Assembly (NCBI GenBank): GCA_045593005.1
Contig: JAZNVV010000035.1
Location: forward strand, 1-25,075
DNA length: 25,075 nt
Source of the DNA: UBA11475 sp045593005
GTDB taxonomy: Bacteria > Bacillota > Clostridia > Christensenellales > Borkfalkiaceae
Direction: 5' to 3'
Shown: piece by piece, positions 5,577 through 13,838 of the stretch
Layout: each line of letters starts with the position of its first letter
Position numbering within the stretch: the stretch's first letter is position 1
Notes under the pieces: model-generated
Seen by the model: only the letters and a program-made list of their open reading frames with translations
Told to the model about the DNA's origin: nothing
The model's database searches: none
Translations under genes and position numbers: made by a program

Positions 5577-7279
5577 GTTCCGTTAATTTTCATAAGTTGT
5601 TCGTGAGTGCCTTGTTCGGTAATTCTACCACCTTCGACAACGGCTATTTCGTCAGCGTTTTTAATTGTCGATAACCTGTGCGCAACTACTATAGTAGTCC
5701 TACCTTTACAAAGTTCGTCAAGCGCTTCTTGAATTAAAATTTCAGTAGCGTTGTCAAGCGCAGAAGTCGCCTCGTCTAAAATGAGTAACGGTGGATTTTT
5801 TAAAAACACCCTTGCTATACTTAATCGTTGCTTTTGCCCACCTGAAAGTTTAACACCTCTTTCTCCGATAACGGTATCATACCCGTCAGGCAAAGACATC
5901 ACGTAATTGTGAATATTAGCACGTTTTGCAGCTTCAATCACTTCTTCGTCAGTAGCGTCGGCATTGCCGTATAAAATATTTTCTTTTATGCTTGAATTAA
6001 ACAGATAAATATCTTGTTGCACAATTCCTATATTTTGTCTTAACGAACCCAACGTAAAACCATTAATATTTTGACCGTCTATTAAAATTTCTCCACTAGT
6101 TAAGTCGTAAAACCGTGGTAATAAGTGACATATCGTAGTCTTGCCACCACCACTTGGTCCAACTAATGCGAAGGTATCGCCTTTTTTTATTTTAAAACTT
6201 ACGTCAGTTAAAACTTCCCTGCCCTCAACGTAGGCGTGAGCAACGTTTTTAAATTCCACTTCGCCGTCAATAGAAGTTATATCTACTGCACCGTCGGTAT
6301 CTTTTTCAGTCGGAGTATCCATAATTTCACAAAAACGTTCAAAGCCAGACGCCCCGTTTTGAAATTGCTCCGTAAAGTTTATAAGCGTCATAATAGGTGC
6401 AATAAAAATATTTACCGATACGATAAATGCCGAGTAGTCGCCAAGACTTATATCGCCTGCATACAAAAATAAACCACCAGCAATTAATACTACTACGTTA
6501 AATACGTCGGTAACAAAAGTATTCATTGAATGGAAATGCCCCATTGCTTTATAAGCAGACTTCCTTGCATTGACAAACGCTTTGTTGCCGATTTCAAACT
6601 TACGATGCTCTTCATCATAATTGTTAAACGCCTTTGTCGTCCTTACCCCAGAAATACTGCTTTCTACAGACGCATTTATTTCTGCCATAGAAGAACGCAT
6701 ATCCTTAAAAGCGTTTCTCATCCGTTTGCGAAGAGTGAGCGTTATTATAAACAAAAATGGAACGCAACCAAAAATTATAAGTGAAAGCCAAATATGTATT
6801 GTCGCTAAATACACAAAAGATATAACGACTGAAATTGACGACATTATAACACTTTCCGGCCCGTGATGTGCAAGTTCGCTAATTTCAAACAAATCGCTTG
6901 TAATTCTCGTCATTATTTTGCCCGTTTCGTTATCGTCAAAAAATTTGTACGGTAGTTTTTCTAAATGCTTAAACATATCCGTTCTCATTTGCGATTGCAT
7001 TTTAACGCCCATCATATGACCGTAATATTGCATAAAATAATTCAAAAGCATTCGTACTATATATAAAACTAACAACCCCGAACCAAAAATTACTATTTTA
7101 AGATATTCCCTATTAGGAATAAGATCATTAAGCATAGTTCTTGTAATAATAGGATAAAATACGCCGATAAGCGCTATAAAAAACGCAGATAATAAATCTA
7201 GCGTAAATATAAGTTTATGTGGTTTATAATAGGACAAAAATCTTTTAAACATACTTTTCCTTGGCATCTGGGACAGCAT
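5531..7279 (-). CDS. ABC exporter, fused transmembrane and ATPase domains
   Basis: This 582-aa protein is a type I ABC exporter half-transporter that would act as a dimer in the membrane. The N-terminal ~320 residues hold about six membrane helices (FTLDLLSAFFIALIGVF, VIMSSISVVISFVYLA and others). The ATPase domain has Walker A GPSGGGKTT at 374, the Q-loop region IVQQDIYLF, signature LSGGQKQR at 478, Walker B LLILDEATSALD and H-loop VVAHRLSTI. The substrate cannot be read from sequence; lipid or multidrug export is typical of the family. The start is uncertain: the ATG at 7279 follows AAGGGCAC, but the ATG at 7252 (MFKRFLSYYKPHK, a common family start) follows AAGGA. It lies 166 bases downstream of the cyclophilin gene without a clear promoter, so it may belong to the M20/cyclophilin transcript. 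Confidence 0.93.
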   Translation of the reverse strand: MLSQMPRKSMFKRFLSYYKPHKLIFTLDLLSAFFIALIGVFYPIITRTMLNDLIPNREYLKIVIFGSGLLVLYIVRMLLNYFMQYYGHMMGVKMQSQMRTDMFKHLEKLPYKFFDDNETGKIMTRITSDLFEISELAHHGPESVIMSSISVVISFVYLATIHIWLSLIIFGCVPFLFIITLTLRKRMRNAFKDMRSSMAEINASVESSISGVRTTKAFNNYDEEHRKFEIGNKAFVNARKSAYKAMGHFHSMNTFVTDVFNVVVLIAGGLFLYAGDISLGDYSAFIVSVNIFIAPIMTLINFTEQFQNGASGFERFCEIMDTPTEKDTDGAVDITSIDGEVEFKNVAHAYVEGREVLTDVSFKIKKGDTFALVGPSGGGKTTICHLLPRFYDLTSGEILIDGQNINGFTLGSLRQNIGIVQQDIYLFNSSIKENILYGNADATDEEVIEAAKRANIHNYVMSLPDGYDTVIGERGVKLSGGQKQRLSIARVFLKNPPLLILDEATSALDNATEILIQEALDELCKGRTTIVVAHRLSTIKNADEIAVVEGGRITEQGTHEQLMKINGTYAELYSKQFRDDNK

Positions 7280-7445
7280 TTTTGTGCCCTTAATTTATTT
7301 AATTTTAATACGTTTCCTAACCCCAAATTTATCAACGTTAAAACAAGAATTTCCTCTTTTATTACGTCAATAATAATATTAATTTCTATATTATTGTATC
7401 GTTAAAGTCATCGTCAGCGCAGGTTATATCGCTTGGATTTGGTTA

Positions 7446-7961
7446 CTATTCGTCAATACGTACTATGCGTTTTATAACCACAGGATCGTCTGGGATATCG
7501 TCAAAGCCACGCCAAGAATGCGTTGAAACTTCACTAATTTCAGTAGCCACCTTAATGCTTTCTTCATCACATAACGAGCCGAAAGACGCATATTCACCGT
7601 CAAGATAAGAGCAGTCTGCTACGCAAATAAAAAACTGACTTGTCGCTGAATTTTTAACAAACGTTCTCGCCATTGAAATTACGCCTTTTTTATGCTTAAT
7701 ACCGTTTGATACGCCGTTAGATAAAAATTCGCCTTTAATAGGTGGATACGTAGCATTCTTTTCCATAATACCAGGTTCGTCGTCGGTAAAACCACCACCC
7801 TGTATCATAAACATAGGTATAACTCTATGGAAAATTGTTCCGTTATAAAAACCTTCGTCAACGTACTTTAAAAAGTTTTGAGCCGTTATAGGCGCGCCTT
7901 CTTCGTTTATTAAAACGTTCATACATTTTCCATTTTTAAGTTCTATTTTTATTTTAGCCAT
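7446..7961 (-). CDS. Cyclophilin-type peptidyl-prolyl cis-trans isomerase
   Basis: This 171-aa protein is a single cyclophilin domain with no signal peptide, so it should be cytoplasmic. The catalytic motif FHRVIPMFMIQGG spans residues 44-56, with the catalytic Arg at 46. GVISMAR and SATSQFFICVADCSYLDGEYASFG match the conserved core. It assists folding by isomerising X-Pro bonds. The ATG at 7961 follows AAAGGAG. It sits 43 bases after the M20 peptidase gene on the same strand with no terminator between, so the two are likely co-transcribed from the promoter at 9149-9176. Two adjacent in-frame stops (TAG TAA, 7448-7443) end it. Confidence 0.95.
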   Translation of the reverse strand: MAKIKIELKNGKCMNVLINEEGAPITAQNFLKYVDEGFYNGTIFHRVIPMFMIQGGGFTDDEPGIMEKNATYPPIKGEFLSNGVSNGIKHKKGVISMARTFVKNSATSQFFICVADCSYLDGEYASFGSLCDEESIKVATEISEVSTHSWRGFDDIPDDPVVIKRIVRIDE

Positions 7962-8004
7962 TTATTTTCTCCTTTTTATATGTTTATTTACAAAATAATC
8001 GTCT

Positions 8005-9132
8005 TTATTTTTTGTCTGTGAAATAGGTTGCAACTAGGTCCATTGCTACCTTTAACCCAGTCTTTACACTTTCAGTTTCAATATATTCTTCAAGCGTATG
8101 CGCCCCTCCACCTAAAATTACGCCAAGACAAACCGACGGAATTCCGTTTGATAAAAAAACGTTGCAATCGGTTGATGCTGGGTAAGTTTTTACTTCTACG
8201 TACTTTGATAAAACGCCAGTCGCCCTATTAATTATATCAGCCATTTTTTGTTTTGGAACGTCTTTTGCGCAAGGTCTTACGCCTATGACTTCATAACTGA
8301 CGGAATATTTTTTTGCAAAACTAGCAAGAATTTTTTCAGTTTTTTTGGATAGGTAACGCAAATTTTTATAGGTATCCGACCTAAATTCAAACAAAGCCTC
8401 TGCATGCGACGCTATACTATTAACCGTCGTCCCTCCACTAATTTTTCCAATATTTTTTGTTGTTATCCCCTTTTTAGGCATTCTAATTTTTGACAATGCG
8501 CTTAAAACTTTCGTCAACGTTTCAATGGCGTTTTCCCTGCCGTAGTCCCTAAACGAGTGTCCACCCAAAGTGTCGCTCTTAATTTTATACCTAATAGAAC
8601 CTACTGCCTTTGTATGCAATACGTCGATATAACCGTCAAACGAATACATTTCATCAATGATATTGCCGTATCTTTCGTATAAAACGTACGCGCCTTTTAG
8701 GTTGCCTTCGCCCTCTTCTTGACTGTTTGCTGAAATTATAAAGTGCCTATCAAGTTTATCTTCATTTTGCTTAATAAACTTGGCTAAAACCATTAAAATA
8801 GCAACGCTTGCAGTATTATCGCCTATCCCAGGACAATAGGTTTTACCGTCTTTTTGCGTTACCTTAAGTAAAACGTTTTTATCAAATACAACGTCAGTAT
8901 GCGCGCATATTAAAACTGCTTTTTTATTTTTGTCGCCAAGGTGAATTACCACGTTGTTATCACTATCAATATACGCAGAATTATCCACGTTTTTGCAAAG
9001 CCATTCAAGACAAAATAAAGCCTTGTTCCTTTCGTTATACGACGGCGCAGAAATAACCGACGCAGTATTTATTAGTGAATAAACTTCATCAATATTTTCA
9101 TTAAAAAATTTATCAAAGTCAAAAGTGTTCAT
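8005..9132 (-). CDS. M20 family metallopeptidase
   Basis: This 375-aa zinc-dependent exopeptidase is of the M20/M25/M40 type. Metal and catalytic residues are visible in order: H78-T-D80 in ICAHTDVVFD, D105 in PGIGDNTASVA, E139-E140 in SANSQEEGEG, D166 in SFDGYID, and H345 in GGGAHTLEEY. The dimerisation (lid) domain lies between, around GGHSFRDYGRENAIETL. Cytoplasmic peptide or amino-acid-amide hydrolysis is likely; the precise substrate is unknown. The start was moved from an upstream frame opening at 9189 to the ATG at 9132, because it follows AAGGG and because the promoter lies at 9149-9176, inside the longer frame. It heads the M20-cyclophilin (possibly ABC exporter) unit. Confidence 0.9.
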   Translation of the reverse strand: MNTFDFDKFFNENIDEVYSLINTASVISAPSYNERNKALFCLEWLCKNVDNSAYIDSDNNVVIHLGDKNKKAVLICAHTDVVFDKNVLLKVTQKDGKTYCPGIGDNTASVAILMVLAKFIKQNEDKLDRHFIISANSQEEGEGNLKGAYVLYERYGNIIDEMYSFDGYIDVLHTKAVGSIRYKIKSDTLGGHSFRDYGRENAIETLTKVLSALSKIRMPKKGITTKNIGKISGGTTVNSIASHAEALFEFRSDTYKNLRYLSKKTEKILASFAKKYSVSYEVIGVRPCAKDVPKQKMADIINRATGVLSKYVEVKTYPASTDCNVFLSNGIPSVCLGVILGGGAHTLEEYIETESVKTGLKVAMDLVATYFTDKK

Positions 9133-9148
9133 ATTATCCCTTATACAT

Positions 9149-9176
9149 ATTATATAACTGTTTGAATAAAATTCAA
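9149..9176 (-). promoter_or_regulatory. Promoter of the M20 peptidase unit
   Basis: The minus strand reads TTGAAT (9176-9171), a 16-bp spacer and TATAAT (9154-9149). The predicted leader is only about 10 nt, just enough for the AAGGG ribosome binding site. Confidence 0.8.
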
Positions 9177-9212
9177 TAGCAAAATACAAATTAATTTGTT
9201 ACTTTTTTGCTA

Positions 9213-9239
9213 AAAAGCGCACCAAAACGGTGCGCTTTT
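9213..9239 (-). terminator. Terminator after glnN
   Basis: An 11-bp stem (AAAAGCGCACC with GGTGCGCTTTT) and a 5-base loop lie 13 bases beyond the glnN stop codon, ending in T residues on the minus strand. Confidence 0.88.
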
Positions 9240-9252
9240 ATACGTACAAATT

Positions 9253-11334
9253 TTATACGCTAAACAATAAATCGTCATAAGTTGGCATAGGCCAGTATTC
9301 TTTGCCGACCTTTCTTTCAAGTTTGTCGCAATAAAGTCGCAATTCTTCCATTTTAGCAAGAATACTGTTGCGATAATAATGAGCAAGTTCTTCAGTATCG
9401 GTTATAGTCTTTGCAACGTCTAGCATATCGTCAATTTCTTCAAAACACTTTGCAACAAGAGCGTTAAGTTCACAAATTCTATTAAAGAGTTTAAGTTCTT
9501 CGCCATTATCATAGCCTTGACAAAGTTCCCTCTTTGTCTTAATTGCTTTGCCAAGCGTAATAAGATATTCGTTAACGGCAGGATAGATTTCCTTTTTAGC
9601 AATATCCACCATTGCTAATGCTTCAATATTTACCGTCTTTGAATAATTTTCAAGCATTATTTCGGTACGGCTTTCAAGTTCTTCGCGCGTGAATACACCG
9701 TGCTTTTCAAAAAGTTTAACGTTCTTTTCGTCTTTAAGGTGTGGAATTGCCACGTCAGAGGATTTAAGATTTAATAGCCCTCGCTTTTTTGCTTCTATTA
9801 ACCACTCGTCAGAATAGTTATTGCCATTAAAAATTATTCTACCGTGTTCCTTAATCGTGTCGGAAACAAGTCTATTGAGTTCTAAATTAAAGTCTTTTGC
9901 GTTTTCAAGCACGTCAGCAAAATCACATAGCGCGTCGGCAACTATAGTGTTGATTACCGTGTTTGCGTCGGAAATAGAGTTAGATGAGCCTAACATTCTA
10001 AATTCCCACTTGTTACCCGTAAATGCAAACGGAGAAGTTCTATTTCTATCCGTCGTATCCATAGGAAATTCAGGCAAACTATCAGCACCAAGCTTCATCA
10101 TCTTTTTTGCTTTTGCGTGATATTTACTACCGTGAGCGATTGAGTCTATAATCGCTTCAAGTTCGTCGCCCATAAAGATAGAAACGATTGCCGGAGGAGC
10201 TTCGTTTGCGCCTAATCTATGGTCGTTGCCGGCTGACGTAACGGAAATTCTTAACAAATCTTGATACTTGTCAACAGCCTTAATAACTGCTGATAAAAAC
10301 AGCATAAATTGAGCATTTTCTGCAGGTGATGAACCTGGTTCGAAAATATTGACGCCTTCGTCAGTTGAAAGCGACCAATTATTGTGCTTGCCCGAGCCGT
10401 TTACACCCTTAAAAGGTTTTTCGTGAAGTAAACATACCAAGCCGTGACGCTTTGCAGTTTTCTTCATAATCTCCATCGTTAGTTGGTTGTGGTCGGCTGA
10501 AACGTTTGTCGTTGTAAAAATAGGCGCTAATTCGTGCTGGGCAGGCGCTGCTTCGTTATGCTTTGTTTTTGCGTAAATGCCCAACTTCCATAGATCCATA
10601 TCAAGGTCTTTCATATAGGCAGAAACACGCGTTCTTACTGCGCCGTAATAATGGTCTTCAAGTTTTTGTCCTTTTGGTGAACGAGCGCCAAAAAGCGTTC
10701 TACCCGTCAAGCGAATATCCTTTCTTTTATAATAAACCGATCTATCAATAAGAAAATATTCCTGCTCAGGACCAACTGTTGAATTAACTCTTTTTGGATT
10801 TTTGCCAAAGCACGCTAAAACTCTCTTTGCCTGTTTGTCAACAGCGTCCATTGACCTTAAAAGTGGTGTCTTTTTATCAAGAGCATGCCCCCCATACGAA
10901 CAAAACGCCGTAGGAATACATAATGAGCCGTCTTTTATAAATGCGTAAGAAGTAGGGTCCCAAGCCGTGTAGCCACGGGCTTCAAACGTAGCCCTTAACC
11001 CACCCGACGGAAAAGACGACGCGTCCGATTCACCCTTTGTTAAAGCCTTGCCGGAAAACTCCATAATTACGCCACCGTCTTTTTGCGTAATAAAACTGTC
11101 GTGTTTTTCAGCAGTAATACCCGTCATAGGTTGAAACCAATGCGTATAATGAGTTGCGCCTTTAGCGATAGCCCAGTCCTTCATTGCGTTTGCTACCGTC
11201 TGCGCTATATTTGGGTCAAGATGCGTTCCCTCTTCTATCGTTTTTTTAAGCGATTCGTACGTGTCTACAGGCAACATGCTACGCATTACTTCGTCATTAA
11301 ATACGTCCATACCAAATATTTCGGGTATATTCAT
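9253..11334 (-). CDS. glnN: Type III glutamine synthetase
   Basis: This 693-aa protein has the size and sequence of the large GlnN (GS-III) enzymes of Bacteroides, Clostridia and cyanobacteria. These make glutamine from glutamate, ammonia and ATP in the cytoplasm. Characteristic segments are GATHYTHWFQPMTGITAEKHD near the N-terminus, FPSGGLRATFEARGYTAWDP, GPEQEYFLID, the nucleotide/glutamate-binding KHNNWSLST and RLGANEAPPAI, then TDRNRTSPFAFTGNKWEFR. The start is placed at the ATG at 11334 (MNIPEIFGMDVF), which follows TGGAG; an upstream TTG at 11349 has no good site. It has its own promoter and terminator. It is divergent from the small FTR-like gene, with the two -35 boxes only 16 bp apart. 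I see no GlnR-type operator. Confidence 0.97.
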   Translation of the reverse strand: MNIPEIFGMDVFNDEVMRSMLPVDTYESLKKTIEEGTHLDPNIAQTVANAMKDWAIAKGATHYTHWFQPMTGITAEKHDSFITQKDGGVIMEFSGKALTKGESDASSFPSGGLRATFEARGYTAWDPTSYAFIKDGSLCIPTAFCSYGGHALDKKTPLLRSMDAVDKQAKRVLACFGKNPKRVNSTVGPEQEYFLIDRSVYYKRKDIRLTGRTLFGARSPKGQKLEDHYYGAVRTRVSAYMKDLDMDLWKLGIYAKTKHNEAAPAQHELAPIFTTTNVSADHNQLTMEIMKKTAKRHGLVCLLHEKPFKGVNGSGKHNNWSLSTDEGVNIFEPGSSPAENAQFMLFLSAVIKAVDKYQDLLRISVTSAGNDHRLGANEAPPAIVSIFMGDELEAIIDSIAHGSKYHAKAKKMMKLGADSLPEFPMDTTDRNRTSPFAFTGNKWEFRMLGSSNSISDANTVINTIVADALCDFADVLENAKDFNLELNRLVSDTIKEHGRIIFNGNNYSDEWLIEAKKRGLLNLKSSDVAIPHLKDEKNVKLFEKHGVFTREELESRTEIMLENYSKTVNIEALAMVDIAKKEIYPAVNEYLITLGKAIKTKRELCQGYDNGEELKLFNRICELNALVAKCFEEIDDMLDVAKTITDTEELAHYYRNSILAKMEELRLYCDKLERKVGKEYWPMPTYDDLLFSV

Positions 11335-11370
11335 AAAAAATCTCCACAAAAATACAATTTATTATCTATG

Positions 11371-11399
11371 ATAATACTACTTAATAATAAATTTGTCAA
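11371..11399 (-). promoter_or_regulatory. glnN promoter
   Basis: The minus strand reads TTGACA (11399-11394), a 17-bp spacer and TATTAT (11376-11371). Confidence 0.82.
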
Positions 11400-11415
11400 G
11401 AAATAAATTATACTC

Positions 11416-11444
11416 TTGAAATTCCTTATTAAACGGTGTATAAT
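11416..11444 (+). promoter_or_regulatory. Promoter of the FTR-like small gene
   Basis: TTGAAA (11416-11421), a 17-bp spacer and TATAAT (11439-11444). It overlaps the upstream part of the open frame, which supports the downstream ATG at 11463. Confidence 0.87.
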
Positions 11445-11462
11445 ATGTTAAAGGAGGCGTTT

Positions 11463-11660
11463 ATGAAAATTAGATTTAACGACGATAAAGAGATAGTAAA
11501 ACTTATCCAAGACGGATTAAAACAAAAAGATGGATATTGTCCGTGCAAGGTGGGTAAAAAGCCTGAAAATAAATGTATGTGTGAAGAATTTAAGGCTCAA
11601 ATTGCAGACGAAAATTTTGAAGGTTTTTGCCATTGTAGACTGTATTATAAAGAAAAATAA
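11463..11660 (+). CDS. Small ferredoxin-thioredoxin reductase catalytic-subunit-like protein
   Basis: The ATG at 11463 follows a perfect AAAGGAGG (11451-11458). The 65-aa protein carries three Cys pairs: CPC (26, 28), CMC (38, 40) and CHC (56, 58) in GFCHCRLYYKEK. This CPC...CxC...CHC pattern is that of the catalytic beta subunit of ferredoxin-thioredoxin reductase (PF02943), where four Cys hold a 4Fe-4S cluster and two form the redox-active disulfide. All six positions are present. The protein is shorter than plant and cyanobacterial FTR (about 110 aa) and no FTR alpha subunit or thioredoxin lies next to it. A thiol-redox role is likely but the partner is unknown. It is monocistronic, with its own promoter and terminator. 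Confidence 0.85.
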   Translation: MKIRFNDDKEIVKLIQDGLKQKDGYCPCKVGKKPENKCMCEEFKAQIADENFEGFCHCRLYYKEK

Positions 11661-11665
11661 TTTAT

Positions 11666-11714
11666 AAAAAGGTAAAGATTGACGATACCGTTGGCACTCA
11701 ATCTCTACCTTTTT
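11666..11714. terminator. Bidirectional terminator between FTR-like and VanW genes
   Basis: The outer stem AAAAAGGTA/TACCTTTTT (11666-11674 with 11706-11714) and inner stem GATTGA/TCAATC (11677-11682 with 11698-11703) are separated by a 2x2 internal loop. Runs of T on either strand let it serve both convergent genes. Confidence 0.85.
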
Positions 11715-11719
11715 GTTTT

Positions 11720-12568
11720 TTATATGTTTATTTGAACATTTGTGCTGTCATCATTTTCTACACGTTTTGTTCCTTTTAAAATAACTGCTTTTATAGGCTT
11801 ATAGGTGTCTTTCCTTATAAGTCTTTTTTCTATCAGTTTTCCATCACGATATTTCAATATATATCCCTTGCTTTTAAGCCCCGTCTTTCCGTATGAAAGA
11901 ATATTTGAAACGTCTTGATAAAGTGTGTCGTCATAAATAATTTCAGGCTCGGGCTCGGGAATAACCTCGCACGTTTCCGATAGTCTTTCGTATCTATAAC
12001 AACTTTTTTCACCGTAAATTTTAACCTTTAAAACTCCGTCTGATGCAGATACGTTAATTTGCAAAGGACCATTTGTATTGTTAATAAATCTTAAATCGGA
12101 ACTACTACTAACCATAGCGTCAAAAGACGGCGATACGTAACTTACGCCAAGCGAATGAGGATGACATTCAACAACTTCTAATCCAGCAAGAATTACGGCG
12201 TTATAAAGGGTTGTGGATACCTGACAAACGCCACCACCTATACCGTCTACAAACTTCCCGTCAACTATGATTTTAGCCGTTTTGTAGCCGTTCTTTATCG
12301 AACGCTTACCCACCGTTTTATTAAAAGAAAATTCCTCACCACATTCTAAAATTTTACCGTTAATTTTAGAGGAGCAAAGTTTTATATTATGCGCCCTTTC
12401 TTTTGTCGAACTTGAAAAGTCTGTGTAAAAACTGCTTTTAAGGTCGTATTCAACCATTCTTTTATAAAATGGATACGCTGATGCAGGTCTAATACTTTTT
12501 ACAGGTACAAATTGCAAAAAAAGCGCTAAAAAACATATAACCGTTAAAAAGATAATCTTTTTATCCAT
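11720..12568 (-). CDS. VanW family protein with C-terminal G5-like domain
   Basis: The 282-aa protein starts MDKKIIFLTVICFLALFLQF, a single membrane anchor or signal sequence, so the rest is probably outside the membrane. The VanW core (about residues 50-180) includes SSSTKERAHNIKL, GEEFSFNKTVGKR, GGGVCQVSTTLYNAV and LEVVECHPHS. After an EPEPE linker, the last 60 residues (from YDDTLYQD to VILKGTK) resemble a G5 domain, a cell-wall sugar-binding module. VanW was named from vancomycin-resistance clusters, but its function is unknown, and proteins like this are common in spore-formers without resistance. The start is uncertain: the ATG at 12568 has AGG five bases upstream; a GTG at 12574 lies in the same frame. 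Confidence 0.9.
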   Translation of the reverse strand: MDKKIIFLTVICFLALFLQFVPVKSIRPASAYPFYKRMVEYDLKSSFYTDFSSSTKERAHNIKLCSSKINGKILECGEEFSFNKTVGKRSIKNGYKTAKIIVDGKFVDGIGGGVCQVSTTLYNAVILAGLEVVECHPHSLGVSYVSPSFDAMVSSSSDLRFINNTNGPLQINVSASDGVLKVKIYGEKSCYRYERLSETCEVIPEPEPEIIYDDTLYQDVSNILSYGKTGLKSKGYILKYRDGKLIEKRLIRKDTYKPIKAVILKGTKRVENDDSTNVQINI

Positions 12569-12628
12569 AGCCACCTGCTATCATTATGTGTTTAATTTGC
12601 TTTTTTATACTTAAATTAATTGTTGCAC

Positions 12629-12657
12629 AAAAAAAGGAACTCTCGCAAGAGTTCCTT
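12629..12657 (-). terminator. Terminator after the 12673-13659 gene
   Basis: A 10-bp stem AAGGAACTCT/AGAGTTCCTT (12634-12643 with 12648-12657) with loop CGCA is followed by T7 on the minus strand (12635-12629). Confidence 0.92.
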
Positions 12658-12672
12658 AACTTTTTGTGTTTA

Positions 12673-13659
12673 TTATTCAGCTTCTGTTGCAGCAGCTTCT
12701 TTCTTTGCCTTACGTGCATCACGGCGTTTTTGTAATTGCATCTGATGCTTATATTCTTTTTCTGCAATCGCAGCCTTGTAAGCAAAGTCTACGCTCTTTT
12801 TAGCAGCTTCAAGAGATTCGTCATCAACAACTCTGATAGAAGTAAACTTTTCTTGAGCGCCCTTGTTGCCCTTTAACATTCTCTTCATTTCAGCGTCGAG
12901 CATTGAGAAACTACATACTACTCTAGTTTGCTTAATTTGCGTCTTAACTACGCAAGTTCTTCCATAGAAGATTGTATCAGCATTTACGCTTGCTTGACGT
13001 TTAACGTCTGCTAAACCTTCAGCATAAGACATAATTGCGTCGTAATATTTCTTGCTATCTTCATCAAGTTCTGAATATTTTTCTTCGTGTGTCTTCTTTG
13101 GAATAATTACAGACGTATCAATTACTGCAAACTTACCAGCTTTATCTTCAACTGGTTCTTCTACAGTTTCAGTAGCAGGTTCAACAACCTCTTCAACCGG
13201 TTCTTCTTCATCAACGTCGTTATAGATAGGAGCAGCCATTACAGGTGCTTGGTAAGTTGTATCGTCTTCGTCGTTGTCATAGCCCGTCCAAACAGGATAA
13301 TCTGCAGATTTGCCAGCCCCATCAACTTTATTTGGATCGCCCGATACAGGTGCGTTTACGTTAACAATAATAGGCTGTTCCTTCTTAACCGCTTTAACGT
13401 AACCTTCCGTGCCAAGAGCGCGAACGATTGAAGGTGCTTCATCTTGAGGTTTAAACATTCTACGACCTTTCTTTGAAGCCTTCTTTTCTAAAGAAACAAC
13501 TTTCTTCATTTTCTTGTTAAGTCTTCTACCAATAGCAGCGATATTGCATAATTGAAGCATCATAATAATCATGAAAACTGCAACAACTATAACACCTATT
13601 ACCAACACTTGGTCGGTAAAACTTGCCGCCTTAAAATCTGCAATCATTTTTTGAAACAC
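12673..13659 (-). CDS. Membrane-anchored protein of unknown function
   Basis: The GTG at 13659 is chosen because GGAGGA (13673-13668) precedes it; this gives 328 aa. There is one strong membrane helix near residues 16-36 (VLVIGVIVVAVFMIIMMLQ), then a Lys/Arg-rich stretch (RRLNKKMKKVVSLEKKASKK) that should stay inside the cell. A long acidic, low-complexity linker (DVDEEEPVEEVVEPATETVE) leads to a C-terminal domain of about 130 residues (SELDEDSKKYYDAIMSYAEG to SFSMLDAEMKRML). The end is charged and probably coiled-coil (QLQKRRDARKAKKEAA). The KYYDAIMSYA...GR..VVK..I pattern reminds me of a module seen in several large proteins of uncultured Clostridia, but I cannot name a family. It has its own promoter, a GC-rich leader and a terminator. 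Confidence 0.8.
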   Translation of the reverse strand: MFQKMIADFKAASFTDQVLVIGVIVVAVFMIIMMLQLCNIAAIGRRLNKKMKKVVSLEKKASKKGRRMFKPQDEAPSIVRALGTEGYVKAVKKEQPIIVNVNAPVSGDPNKVDGAGKSADYPVWTGYDNDEDDTTYQAPVMAAPIYNDVDEEEPVEEVVEPATETVEEPVEDKAGKFAVIDTSVIIPKKTHEEKYSELDEDSKKYYDAIMSYAEGLADVKRQASVNADTIFYGRTCVVKTQIKQTRVVCSFSMLDAEMKRMLKGNKGAQEKFTSIRVVDDESLEAAKKSVDFAYKAAIAEKEYKHQMQLQKRRDARKAKKEAAATEAE

Positions 13660-13715
13660 GTGCTTTGTCCTCCATATGCGTCTGCGCCGTGGACACACGC
13701 CCACGCACTATATAC
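13660..13715 (-). promoter_or_regulatory. GC-rich 5' UTR with hairpin
   Basis: The predicted leader between the start point (about 13715) and the GTG contains CGTGG-loop-CCACG (13705-13701 with 13692-13688, 8-base loop). It is far richer in GC than its surroundings. Its function is unknown; it might be a translational control element. Confidence 0.4.
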
Positions 13716-13721
13716 ACGTAG

Positions 13722-13750
13722 ATTTTATCATTATAATCCAAAATTGTCAA
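13722..13750 (-). promoter_or_regulatory. Promoter of the 12673-13659 gene
   Basis: The minus strand reads TTGACA (13750-13745), a 17-bp spacer and TAAAAT (13727-13722). Confidence 0.87.
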
Positions 13751-13838
13751 TACTTAAACGCAATCTTTATTTTAAATTTATAAATTTTTTTATTTTTTAT
13801 GACACTTTTTTCCTTTCTTGCTCATTTTTAAGGCTATT

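Noticed and set aside
7198..7400. A minus-strand open frame overlapping the ABC transporter start that would encode a Cys-rich peptide (KCCPRCQGKVCLKDFC).
   Set aside because: It has no start codon with a ribosome binding site, and most of its Cys codons come from the alternate frame of the conserved ABC transporter N-terminus.
11683..11697. The terminator loop contains CCGTTGGC, similar in reverse complement to CCAACGGTAGCG at about 24764-24775.
   Set aside because: Two short matches near gene ends can be chance; nothing else in the window repeats it, so I do not call a repeat family.
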